Below, piece after piece: positions 6,816 through 13,001 of a DNA stretch of 13,580 bases. The translations under genes were made by a program, and so were the position numbers. This DNA comes from an uncultured Dorea sp. (GTDB lineage Bacteria > Bacillota > Clostridia > Lachnospirales > Lachnospiraceae). How positions within the stretch are numbered: the stretch's first letter is position 1; every line of letters begins with the position of its first letter. The notes under the pieces were generated by a model. That model saw only the letters and a program-made list of their open reading frames with translations, was not told the DNA's origin and made no database searches. The DNA is taken from contig UQRE01000049.1 in assembly GCA_900543415.1 (NCBI GenBank), positions 1 to 13,580 of the forward strand, in the 5' to 3' direction.

Positions 6816-8639
6816 ATGGCAGGAAGAGGACATGGAGGACATGGGCATGGTCCAATGTCCACAGAGCGGGCAAAAGATTTCAAAGGAACGATGAAAAAGC
6901 TGATGGTATATCTTGGAAATTATAAGATTGCAATCGCATTTGTTATAATCTTTGCCATTGGAAGTACCATTTTTAATATTGTAGGACCGAAGATTTTAGG
7001 AAAAGCAACCACGGAGATTTTTAACGGATTGGTGGGAAAGATTTCCGGAGGGGCAGGAATTGATTTTACTGCGATTGGGAAAATCCTGTCGTTGTTGTTG
7101 GGGCTATATTTGCTGAGTGCAGCCTTTTCTTTCATTCAAGGTTACATTATGACAGGTGTATCACAGAAATTAACTTATCGGATGCGAAAAGAGATTTCCG
7201 AGAAGATCAACCGTATGCCAATGAATTATTTTGATAAAATGACACATGGCGAAGTACTTTCTCGTATTACAAATGATGTGGATACACTAAGCATGAGCTT
7301 GAACCAGAGTGTGACTCAGTTGATCACATCTGTGACCATGTTGATCGGTGTACTTGTTATGATGCTTAGTATCAGCCCTATGATGACACTTGTGACATTA
7401 TTGATTTTGCCACTTTCTGTGGGATTGATTTCTGTGATCGTGAAACATTCACAACGGTATTTCAAAAGTCAGCAGGAATATCTTGGACATGTAAATGGGC
7501 AAGTGGAAGAAGTGTATGGCGGGCATAATATCGTAAAAGCATTTAACAAAGAAGAAGATGTGATCCGTACTTTTGAGCGTGATAATGCAATTTTATATCA
7601 GTCTGCATGGAAATCTCAGTTCCTGTCGGGAATGATGATGCCGATCATGCAGTTTGTCGGAAACCTTGGCTATGTGGCTGTCGTAATTATGGGCGGATAT
7701 CTGGCTATGAAGAAAACGATCGAAGTCGGGGATATCCAGTCTTTCATCCAATATGTAAGAAACTTTACACAGCCGATTCAGCAGGTGGCGCAGGTGGCAA
7801 ATATGCTTCAGTCCACAGCGGCAGCGTCAGAGCGTGTCTTTGAATTCCTTGAGGAAGAAGAGGAAGATCAGACCGTGGAGAATCCGGTTCATATCGATGG
7901 ATTAAAAGGAAATGTTGAATTTGATCATGTGCATTTTGGATACCATCCGGATCACATTATCATCAATGATTTTAGTGCGAAGATAAAATCGGGGCAGAAG
8001 ATTGCCATTGTAGGACCGACCGGTGCAGGAAAAACAACGATGGTGAAGTTGTTGATGCGTTTCTATGATGTGAATAACGGAAGCATTAAGATTGACGGCC
8101 ATGATATTCGCGAATTTAACCGAAGCGAGCTCCGTGAAATGTTCGGAATGGTTTTGCAGGACACATGGCTATTTAAAGGGAGTATTGAAGATAATATACG
8201 CTATGGCAAATTGGACGCCACACATGAAGAGGTTGTTGCGGCGGCGAATGCGGCTTACGTACATCGATTTGTACAGACGTTACCAAACGGTTACAATATG
8301 GAGTTAAATGAAGAAGCAAGTAATGTGTCTCAAGGACAGAAACAGCTTCTTACAATTGCAAGAGCGATTTTGGCTGATCCGCCGATCATGATCTTAGACG
8401 AGGCAACCAGCTCTGTAGATACGCGTACCGAAGTACGGATTCAAAAGGCGATGGATAACTTGATGAAGGGACGCACAAGCTTTATTATTGCGCACCGTCT
8501 GTCCACGATCCGCGATGCAGACTTAATTCTTGTTATGAAAGACGGAGACATCATCGAGCAGGGAAATCACGAAGAATTACTTCAGAAAAATGGCTTTTAT
8601 GCAGAACTTTACAATTCGCAATTTGAAAGGAGCGCATAA
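6816..8639 (+). CDS. Heterodimeric ABC exporter half-transporter B (canonical ATPase site)
   Basis: The partner subunit has 607 residues with six membrane helices in about 35-330 and an ATPase domain in about 365-600. Motifs: Walker A GPTGAGKTT (K406), Q-loop Q448, Walker B MILDE with catalytic E529, and H-loop H560 (AHRLST). All the residues for hydrolysis are present. Its signature is VSQGQ (504-508) rather than SGGQ, the same deviation as in TM288-type subunits. This signature faces subunit A's degenerate site, so one active and one silent site are predicted. The N-terminus is Gly/His-rich (GRGHGGHGHGP, H6, H9, H11), a possible weak metal-binding tail. AAGGAGGTGG lies within the end of the upstream gene, supporting coupled translation. 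The substrate is not evident; drug or lipid efflux is typical. Confidence 0.95.
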   Translation: MAGRGHGGHGHGPMSTERAKDFKGTMKKLMVYLGNYKIAIAFVIIFAIGSTIFNIVGPKILGKATTEIFNGLVGKISGGAGIDFTAIGKILSLLLGLYLLSAAFSFIQGYIMTGVSQKLTYRMRKEISEKINRMPMNYFDKMTHGEVLSRITNDVDTLSMSLNQSVTQLITSVTMLIGVLVMMLSISPMMTLVTLLILPLSVGLISVIVKHSQRYFKSQQEYLGHVNGQVEEVYGGHNIVKAFNKEEDVIRTFERDNAILYQSAWKSQFLSGMMMPIMQFVGNLGYVAVVIMGGYLAMKKTIEVGDIQSFIQYVRNFTQPIQQVAQVANMLQSTAAASERVFEFLEEEEEDQTVENPVHIDGLKGNVEFDHVHFGYHPDHIIINDFSAKIKSGQKIAIVGPTGAGKTTMVKLLMRFYDVNNGSIKIDGHDIREFNRSELREMFGMVLQDTWLFKGSIEDNIRYGKLDATHEEVVAAANAAYVHRFVQTLPNGYNMELNEEASNVSQGQKQLLTIARAILADPPIMILDEATSSVDTRTEVRIQKAMDNLMKGRTSFIIAHRLSTIRDADLILVMKDGDIIEQGNHEELLQKNGFYAELYNSQFERSA

Positions 8640-9253
8640 TGGAACATAGAAAACAGGAGGAGTTACAACGGTTAGATCAGCAGTTTGACTTTATATGTGA
8701 AATAGACAAGGAGAAGTTTATCGGGCGCCAGACCTATTTATCGGATGGCGTCCGCAAAGAAAATGATGCGGAACATGCATGGCATATGGCGATTATGACC
8801 ATCCTTTTAAGTGAGTATGCAAAAGAAGAGATTGACGTATTGAAAACGGTGACTATGCTTCTTATTCACGATATCGTAGAAATAGACGCAGGAGATACTT
8901 ACGCCTATGACGAAGAGGCAAAGAAGACGCAGCGGGAGCGAGAAGTAAAGGCAGCAGATCGGCTCTTCGGCATGCTTCCGGAAGATCAAGGGAAAAGATT
9001 TCGCAAGCTTTGGGAAGAATTTGAGGCAAGAGAAACAAAGGAAGCCAAGTTTGCCCGCACGATGGATAATTTACAGCCTATGATGCTGAATGCGGCTACA
9101 GACGGGAAAGCATGGGTAGAGCATGCAGTACAGTTAAGTCAGATCATGAAGCGAAATGAGCGCACAGCAGAAGGATCAGAAGTGTTGTGGGAATATGCAA
9201 AAGAAAAATTTATAAATCCAAATGTGGAAAATGGGAAAATTAAGACAAAGTAA
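8639..9253 (+). CDS. HD-domain phosphohydrolase (YfbR/HDDC2-like)
   Basis: This 204-residue cytosolic metalloenzyme of the HD superfamily (HD_3 / COG1896 type) has relatives that dephosphorylate deoxynucleoside 5'-monophosphates. The metal-binding pattern is complete: H46 in ENDAEHAWHM, H77-D78 in LLIHDIVEIDAGD, and the distal D143 in ARTMDNLQPM. E81 and D86 are conserved extras near the site. The ATG overlaps the stop of the exporter gene by one base (TAATG) with AAAGGAG upstream, so its translation is coupled to the exporter. It is the last gene of the operon, and a very strong hairpin follows six bases after its stop. Why a nucleotidase-like enzyme should be co-regulated with drug efflux is not obvious. 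Its true substrate cannot be read from the sequence. Confidence 0.9.
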   Translation: MEHRKQEELQRLDQQFDFICEIDKEKFIGRQTYLSDGVRKENDAEHAWHMAIMTILLSEYAKEEIDVLKTVTMLLIHDIVEIDAGDTYAYDEEAKKTQREREVKAADRLFGMLPEDQGKRFRKLWEEFEARETKEAKFARTMDNLQPMMLNAATDGKAWVEHAVQLSQIMKRNERTAEGSEVLWEYAKEKFINPNVENGKIKTK

Positions 9254-9258
9254 ATGAC

Positions 9259-9300
9259 AATCGGGGACGGGAGTTTTTCAAAGAACTTCCGTCCCCGATT
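9259..9300. terminator. Very strong palindromic hairpin between convergent genes
   Basis: AATCGGGGACGG (9259-9270) pairs perfectly with CCGTCCCCGATT (9289-9300). The inner AGTT/AACT pairs extend the stem to about 17 pairs around an 8-nt loop. It lies five bases after the HD gene's stop and four bases before the end of the minus-strand coat gene, so it can stop both transcripts. Neither side has a proper T-run. The GC-rich GGGGACGG arms differ from the local composition, and it may be a copy of a dispersed palindromic repeat. Confidence 0.7.
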
Positions 9301-9304
9301 TGGG

Positions 9305-9565
9305 TTATTTCATAGATAATCCGGTCAGTACAGATTTCACGTGATTGATTTCCTGCTGTGATGCTTTAGCTGCCGGAACATAATAGCTTTTTTCTCTGGC
9401 AACCTGATAGAGTTTTTCCTGAGACATTTCGCACTGGTTGCGGATCTGCTTCAGACATTGTTTTAATTCTTTGTTTTCTGTCTGGGGAATCATTTCACCA
9501 TAACGTACAAGTTCACCGTTTACGCCGGTTAAAGCGTCTGATACCATTGTTTTTTCATCTAACAT
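9305..9565 (-). CDS. CotF-type spore coat protein, C-terminal-type partner
   Basis: This 86-residue small helical protein resembles the CotF / COG5577 spore-coat family. The ending YYVPAAKASQQEINHVKSVLTG is the typical tail of these proteins, and the rest forms two long helices of a ferritin-like bundle. It is shorter than full CotF proteins and looks like the second half, with the gene at 9578-9760 as its first half. The stop of that gene lies 12 bases before this ATG, and AGGAGG overlaps that stop. In Bacillus such proteins are deposited in or under the spore coat. This recognition is from memory of family sequences, so the family call is good but not certain. Confidence 0.75.
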   Translation of the reverse strand: MLDEKTMVSDALTGVNGELVRYGEMIPQTENKELKQCLKQIRNQCEMSQEKLYQVAREKSYYVPAAKASQQEINHVKSVLTGLSMK

Positions 9566-9577
9566 GTGTTCATCCTC

Positions 9578-9760
9578 CTATAAGAATTTCATTAAATCCT
9601 GTTTGTTTTTCATTGCACTGTCAGCGGCATCCTGAAACAGTTTTTTGATTTCCGGATCTTTTGCCTGACTTGCGTAATCGGTCATTTTACAGTGCGCTGT
9701 GTCATATCCTCCAATTAAATGGCGTAAATTTTGTAGGTCTAATACAGAGATTTCAGACAT
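9578..9760 (-). CDS. Small CotF-like spore coat protein
   Basis: This 60-residue helical protein (MSEISVLDLQNLRHLIGG, then two helices) matches the N-terminal part of CotF-like/ferritin-like coat proteins. An excellent AAAGGAGG precedes the ATG. It is the first gene of a two-gene minus-strand unit with the gene at 9305-9565. Together they have about the length and helix order of one ferritin-like coat protein, so they may be a split pair that assembles. A sigma-G-like promoter lies upstream at 9795-9825, which supports a sporulation role. Confidence 0.75.
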   Translation of the reverse strand: MSEISVLDLQNLRHLIGGYDTAHCKMTDYASQAKDPEIKKLFQDAADSAMKNKQDLMKFL

Positions 9761-9794
9761 ATCATTTTCCTCCTTTGGATTATTTTCTCCGCAT

Positions 9795-9825
9795 TAGTAT
9801 GTGTGGATAATGCAGAAACTATGTG
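9795..9825 (-). promoter_or_regulatory. Sigma-G-like (forespore) promoter of the coat gene pair
   Basis: On the minus strand CACATA (9825-9820) and CATACTA (9801-9795) are 18 bases apart. The -10 matches the forespore sigma-G consensus (CATWMTA) exactly, and the -35 matches four of six positions of TGMATA. It stands 35 bases before the coat gene's ATG. No good sigma-A boxes were seen there. Confidence 0.5.
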
Positions 9826-9838
9826 GCAGTTTCCACAT
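9821..9838 (-). terminator. Weak hairpin after the C26 hydrolase gene
   Basis: ATGTGG (9821-9826) and CCACAT (9833-9838) form a 6-pair stem with a 6-nt loop, seven bases beyond the minus-strand stop at 9846. The following minus-strand bases (AGTTTCT) are only modestly T-rich. It overlaps the -35 of the coat-gene promoter and may be a weak terminator or an operator. Confidence 0.35.
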
Positions 9839-9845
9839 TGGCAAT

Positions 9846-10580
9846 TTATGGAATATTTATTGTTTTTGCACGGGCAGATTCCTTGATAAAATGGCGGAAG
9901 AGTTCAAACATAGACTCGTCCTCCAACAAACATTCCGGATGCCATTGCACGCCGACAACGAAGGGAAGTTTTGGATATTCTATTGCTTCTGCTATTCCGT
10001 CGGCAGAGATCGCAGATAGAAAAAGGTCTTTGCCTAATTTCTTGATGGCTTGGTGATGAAAACTATTTACAAGGTGATCATTTCCAAGAAAATTGAATAG
10101 CAAGCTATTGTTTGAAACAGAAATTTTGTGGCAGAGATCGCTGCGGTTTTCTGATAATTGCATATGGTTTAAAGAAGGCTGTGGCCGGAGGGAGATGTCT
10201 TGATAAATAGTACCTCCAAGCGCTAGATTTAGTACTTGCATACCGCGGCAGATACCAAAGATGGGAAGGCGTGACCGGAGCGCTTCTTTCATAAAGGATA
10301 AATGAAAGGAATCTGTTTTCTGATCGGTGTGCCCACGGTCGGTGCAAAGTTCTTCATGAAATAAGATGGGGGTGATATCATCTCCCCCGCAAAATAGGAA
10401 ACCGTCGCAAAGTTTTGTATAGCTTGCTATATCATATGTACTGGAAATGTAAGGGATTATCACGGGGAGACCGCCGGAAGCCTCTATAGCTGACAGATAG
10501 GAAGCGGTTACATAAATACTTTGACGATCGAAACCTTGAGTGAGAAAACCACAGTATAAAATGCCGATGACTGGTTTCAT
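9846..10580 (-). CDS. Peptidase C26 / gamma-glutamyl-gamma-aminobutyrate hydrolase family protein
   Basis: This 244-residue class I glutamine-amidotransferase-like hydrolase should cleave gamma-glutamyl amide bonds (PuuD-like). The triad is complete: C111 in the nucleophile elbow FGICRGMQVLN, and H214 with E216 in GVQWHPE. An oxyanion/substrate loop FCGGDDITP (64-71) is also typical. The protein is cytosolic with no signal peptide, and its length is normal. The ATG follows AAAGGATT on the minus strand. It is divergent from an M19 dipeptidase, sharing an 89-base control region with a repeated ATATTAAAGT motif. Both enzymes attack small amide or peptide substrates, so a joint role in gamma-glutamyl compound or dipeptide catabolism is plausible but inferred. 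Confidence 0.9.
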   Translation of the reverse strand: MKPVIGILYCGFLTQGFDRQSIYVTASYLSAIEASGGLPVIIPYISSTYDIASYTKLCDGFLFCGGDDITPILFHEELCTDRGHTDQKTDSFHLSFMKEALRSRLPIFGICRGMQVLNLALGGTIYQDISLRPQPSLNHMQLSENRSDLCHKISVSNNSLLFNFLGNDHLVNSFHHQAIKKLGKDLFLSAISADGIAEAIEYPKLPFVVGVQWHPECLLEDESMFELFRHFIKESARAKTINIP

Positions 10581-10601
10581 AAGAAATCCTTTCTTTCACA
10601 C

Positions 10602-10638
10602 ATATTAAAGTGTATACTTAAATATTAAAGTATATAAT
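10602..10638. promoter_or_regulatory. Shared divergent promoter region with 20-bp-spaced direct repeats
   Basis: A perfect TATAAT (10633-10638) points toward the dipeptidase. No good -35 lies 16-18 bases upstream, which suggests a need for an activator. ATATTAAAGT occurs twice, at 10602-10611 and 10622-10631, exactly 20 bases apart (about two helix turns) and just upstream of the -10. On the minus strand each copy reads ACTTTAATAT and may supply a TAATAT -10 for the C26 gene. Confidence 0.5.
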
Positions 10639-10669
10639 GATAAAAAGTTATGTAAGAAGGAGCAAAAAT

Positions 10670-11632
10670 ATGAAATTTATTGATCTTCATTGTGATACAT
10701 TGTGGAAATTAATGGATCTTGACAGAAAGGGGGATTTGTACAAAAGCGGTTGTGCAGTAACGATTCCGGACATGAAGAAAGCCGGAACGGTTGCGCAGTT
10801 TTTTGCCTGCTTTACTTATCTTGAAGATTATCACAAAGGAAATGGATACGAAGACGCGTATCTTCATGTGCAAGAGATGATTGATTATTTTGAACATCAG
10901 ATGGAAGTTTGGAAAGAGGACATTTCTTACGCAGGCTCGTATCAAGAACTGGTAGAAAATGAAAAGAAAGGGTTTGTTTCCGCATTTCTTACAGTGGAAG
11001 AGGGCGGTGTGTTAAATGGGCATCTGGAGCGTTTGGAACGATTATATCAACGAGGAGTGCGGCTGCTTACTCCGGTATGGAATTATGAAAATTGCATTGG
11101 ATATCCAAACAGCAGGGAATCGGCAGTTATGGAGAAAGGATTAAAGCCTTTTGGCATTGAAGTAATTGAGAGAATGGGAGAACTTGGCATGATGATAGAT
11201 GTGTCTCATGCTTCGGACGGAACATTTTGGGATATTTTGGAATATGCCAAAGGTCCGGTGACGGCAACTCATTCGAATTGTCGCACGCTGTGTGATCATC
11301 CAAGAAATCTAAGCGATGAAATGATGCGTGCGTTGGCGGAAAAGGGCGGTATTATGGGATTGAATTTCTATGGTCCTTTTTTGAATCCAGACGGAGAAAC
11401 AAGAATTTCCTATATGGCAGATCATCTTGCTCATATGGTAAATGTAGGAGGCAGCGAATTTGCGGCGATCGGCACTGATTTTGACGGATTTTACGGTGTG
11501 GAGATTCTTGAGATTAAAAAAGTAGAAGAAATGGAACGTCTATGGGAGGCATTAAAGGTAAATGGCTTTACAGAGTCTCAAATTGACCGTATCGCATATG
11601 GAAATGTAAAAAGGGTTCTTCAGGCTTTATAG
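10670..11632 (+). CDS. Peptidase M19 (membrane/renal-type) dipeptidase
   Basis: This 320-residue binuclear zinc dipeptidase of the amidohydrolase superfamily hydrolyses dipeptides. The metal ligands are visible: H7-x-D9 in FIDLHCDTLW, the glutamate of TVEEGG (E110/E111), H180 in IDVSHAS and H201 in TATHSNCR. HPRNLSD (R212) and GTDFDG (D270, D272) are the usual substrate-site motifs. No signal peptide is present, so it is cytosolic. I chose the ATG at 10670 because AGAAGGAG stands eight bases before it. The frame also opens at 10637, but that ATG lies inside the TATAAT box. The gene is divergent from the C26 hydrolase, and its last six bases overlap the convergent dehydrogenase gene, leaving no room for a separate terminator. 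Confidence 0.94.
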   Translation: MKFIDLHCDTLWKLMDLDRKGDLYKSGCAVTIPDMKKAGTVAQFFACFTYLEDYHKGNGYEDAYLHVQEMIDYFEHQMEVWKEDISYAGSYQELVENEKKGFVSAFLTVEEGGVLNGHLERLERLYQRGVRLLTPVWNYENCIGYPNSRESAVMEKGLKPFGIEVIERMGELGMMIDVSHASDGTFWDILEYAKGPVTATHSNCRTLCDHPRNLSDEMMRALAEKGGIMGLNFYGPFLNPDGETRISYMADHLAHMVNVGGSEFAAIGTDFDGFYGVEILEIKKVEEMERLWEALKVNGFTESQIDRIAYGNVKRVLQAL

Positions 11633-12562
11633 CCCGAAGAACTCTTTGATCTGTCCTGCAATAATATTCATTAATTTTGTTCGTGCTTCGATACTTGCCC
11701 ATGCAATATGGGGAGTGATAAGAAGACGGTTGCTGTCGGCAAAGCCGCGGAGTGGATTGTTTGTACGCATTGGCTCTTCAGATAGAACATCCAGACCGGC
11801 AGCGCGGATTTCGTTTGTTTCCAGAGCTTTTTTTAAATCTCCTTCTACAACGATCGGACCGCGTCCAAGATTTAGGAAAATCGCGCTTTTCTTCATTTTT
11901 TGGAACGCAGAGAGATTGATAAGATTTTCAGTATATTCATTTAAAGGCGCATGTACGGAGACAATATCCGAAGTTTCAAGAAGCAGATCAAGGGGAACTT
12001 GATGAAAGCCCTCTTGTGGAGCTGCTCCTGACGGGGAACTGTAAATGACGTTAGCGCCGAATGCTTCTGCAATGGAAGCTACTCTTCGCCCAATATTTCC
12101 AAGACCGATGATTCCCCATGTCTTTCCTTTTAATTCATAAAAGGTTTTTTCAAAATGAGTGAAAATGGTATCGTTTGTGTAATGATCCTCTTTCACATAA
12201 TCGTCATAATATCTTAAATGTTCCAGAAGATAGAACAGCATGGCAAAGGTATGCTGTGCAACAGACTCCGTAGAGTATCCGGCAACATTCCTCCATGCAA
12301 TGCCCCGCTTATCAAGATACTCTTTGTCAAGATTGTTTGTACCGGTGGCTGTCACACAGACTAATTTAAGATTGGCGGCAGTCCCAATGGTAGTTTCGTT
12401 GATCTCAATTTTATTTACAATAATTACATCGGCATCCTGAACGCGTTCGGGAACTTCCTCAGGAGTAGAAAAAGAATATTTTACAACATCTCCGAATTGA
12501 TCAAAGAAAGAGAGGTCGAGGTCATCGCCGATTGTTTTCGCATCTAAAAATACAAGCTTCAT
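11627..12562 (-). CDS. D-2-hydroxyacid dehydrogenase (NAD(P)-dependent)
   Basis: This 311-residue cytosolic oxidoreductase of the D-isomer 2-hydroxyacid family (hydroxypyruvate/glycerate or 2-ketoacid type) has all key residues. The Rossmann loop is GLGNIG (153-158), R234 in NLGRGP binds the carboxylate, E263 in DVLSEEP and H285 in ITPHIAW complete the relay, and the N-terminal substrate loop contains VTATGTNN (70-77). After the second Rossmann strand the sequence is VIYSSPSG instead of ending in the Asp usual for NAD, so NADP use is possible. The substrate is not readable. AAAGGAT precedes the ATG. A promoter at 12635-12663 and a hairpin at 12579-12602 lie upstream. The 3' end overlaps the dipeptidase gene by six bases. 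Confidence 0.93.
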   Translation of the reverse strand: MKLVFLDAKTIGDDLDLSFFDQFGDVVKYSFSTPEEVPERVQDADVIIVNKIEINETTIGTAANLKLVCVTATGTNNLDKEYLDKRGIAWRNVAGYSTESVAQHTFAMLFYLLEHLRYYDDYVKEDHYTNDTIFTHFEKTFYELKGKTWGIIGLGNIGRRVASIAEAFGANVIYSSPSGAAPQEGFHQVPLDLLLETSDIVSVHAPLNEYTENLINLSAFQKMKKSAIFLNLGRGPIVVEGDLKKALETNEIRAAGLDVLSEEPMRTNNPLRGFADSNRLLITPHIAWASIEARTKLMNIIAGQIKEFFGL

Positions 12563-12578
12563 ATGTTAGTATCCTTTC

Positions 12579-12602
12579 TGCCAGTTGAATCGTAGACTGG
12601 CA
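12579..12602 (-). promoter_or_regulatory. Leader hairpin next to the dehydrogenase ribosome-binding site
   Basis: TGCCAGT (12579-12585) and ACTGGCA (12596-12602) form a perfect 7-pair stem with a 10-nt loop, directly 5' of the AAAGGAT ribosome-binding site in the minus-strand transcript. It could modulate translation or protect the 5' end, or be an operator in DNA. Confidence 0.4.
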
Positions 12603-12634
12603 AATAACATGATGATTAAGTTACAGCTTATATG

Positions 12635-12663
12635 ATTTTACCATTAATGGGGAGAGAATTCAA
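12635..12663 (-). promoter_or_regulatory. Sigma-A promoter of the dehydrogenase with palindrome in the spacer
   Basis: On the minus strand TTGAAT (12663-12658) and TAAAAT (12640-12635) are 17 bases apart, giving a leader of about 65 bases. The perfect 10-base palindrome CCATTAATGG (12641-12650) abuts the -10 inside the spacer, a position suited to a repressor. Confidence 0.6.
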
Positions 12664-12744
12664 TTTCGGCAGAACTGGAATTGTGAGGAATAAAATGAAA
12701 TTTTAATAATGTGATTTTAAGACAAAGATACATAAAAATGTGAA

Positions 12745-12756
12745 CCGTTTACAACA
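12745..12756. repeat. CCGTTTACAA repeat, copy 1
   Basis: CCGTTTACAACA, the same 12 bases as copy 3 at 13335-13346. CCGTTTACAA occurs three times and CGTTTACAA four times within about 610 bases around the toxin locus. It overlaps the stop of the minus-strand open frame ending at 12749. Confidence 0.5.
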
Positions 12757-12895
12757 AATCTGGAGATGGTATTTTTTCTATTTCCATTCTCAGATCGTCT
12801 AAGTTTCTGTGTCCGTATGTGTCGTTCGTGATATCCACTATCTTGTTGGCGCAGGGGCGGTTCTTGACTTTTACAGTACAGTTGCTATAATGTAC
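12749..12895 (-). pseudogene. Coding-like fragment, 48 codons, no start
   Basis: The minus strand is open for 48 codons between stops (12896-12898 and 12749-12751). It reads as plausible protein: NRPCANKIVDITNDTYGHR, then NLDDLRMEIEKIPSPDLL. Third positions are rich in C (CGC CCC TGC GCC AAC ...), unlike the AT-rich surroundings, which suggests real or former coding of foreign origin. There is no ATG before codon 37, only an internal GTG at codon 20, and no ribosome-binding site. I read it as the C-terminal remnant of a lost gene, family unknown. It overlaps the promoter of the antisense RNA. Confidence 0.35.
12864..12891 (+). promoter_or_regulatory. Promoter of the antisense antitoxin RNA
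   Basis: TTGACT (12864-12869) and a perfect TATAAT (12886-12891) lie 16 bases apart, with TGC just before the -10 (extended -10). No open reading frame with a ribosome-binding site follows. What follows is a structured stretch ending in a terminator, as expected for a strong small-RNA promoter. Confidence 0.8.
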
Positions 12896-12897
12896 TT

Positions 12898-13001
12898 AAC
12901 AAGACAACTGGAATAGATAGATGAAGCCTATCCGTTCCAGGCAAGAAGTTAATTACGAGAAGTAATCGCTCATCCTACCAAGACCGGGCGATTACTTTTT
13001 T
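12898..13001 (+). ncRNA. Candidate type I antitoxin antisense RNA
   Basis: An RNA of about 100 nt is predicted from the promoter at 12864-12891, starting near A12898, to the terminator T-run at 12996-13001. It has a 5' stem-loop: CTGGAA (12908-12913) with TTCCAG (12935-12940), then GATAG (12916-12920) with CTATC (12928-12932), and a 7-nt loop. A terminator hairpin follows. Its 3' end is complementary to the last codons and 3' region of the toxin mRNA transcribed from the other strand. Convergent, 3'-overlapping toxin and RNA genes are the arrangement of Fst/RNAII, TxpA/RatA and Clostridioides difficile type I systems. The start site and the pairing are predictions. Confidence 0.7.
12958..13001 (+). 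terminator. Terminator of the antisense RNA
   Basis: AGTAATCGC (12961-12969) pairs with GCGATTACT (12988-12996) around an 18-nt loop, followed by six T (12996-13001). On the minus strand the same stem lacks a T-run, so the toxin transcript probably reads further and overlaps the small RNA more completely. Confidence 0.85.

Noticed and set aside
10637..10669. Upstream ATG for the dipeptidase
   Set aside because: It lies inside the TATAAT box and lacks a ribosome-binding site; 10670 has both a good site and the conserved N-terminus.
11646..12002. 118-codon plus-strand frame
   Set aside because: Antisense to the dehydrogenase catalytic domain; no ribosome-binding site.
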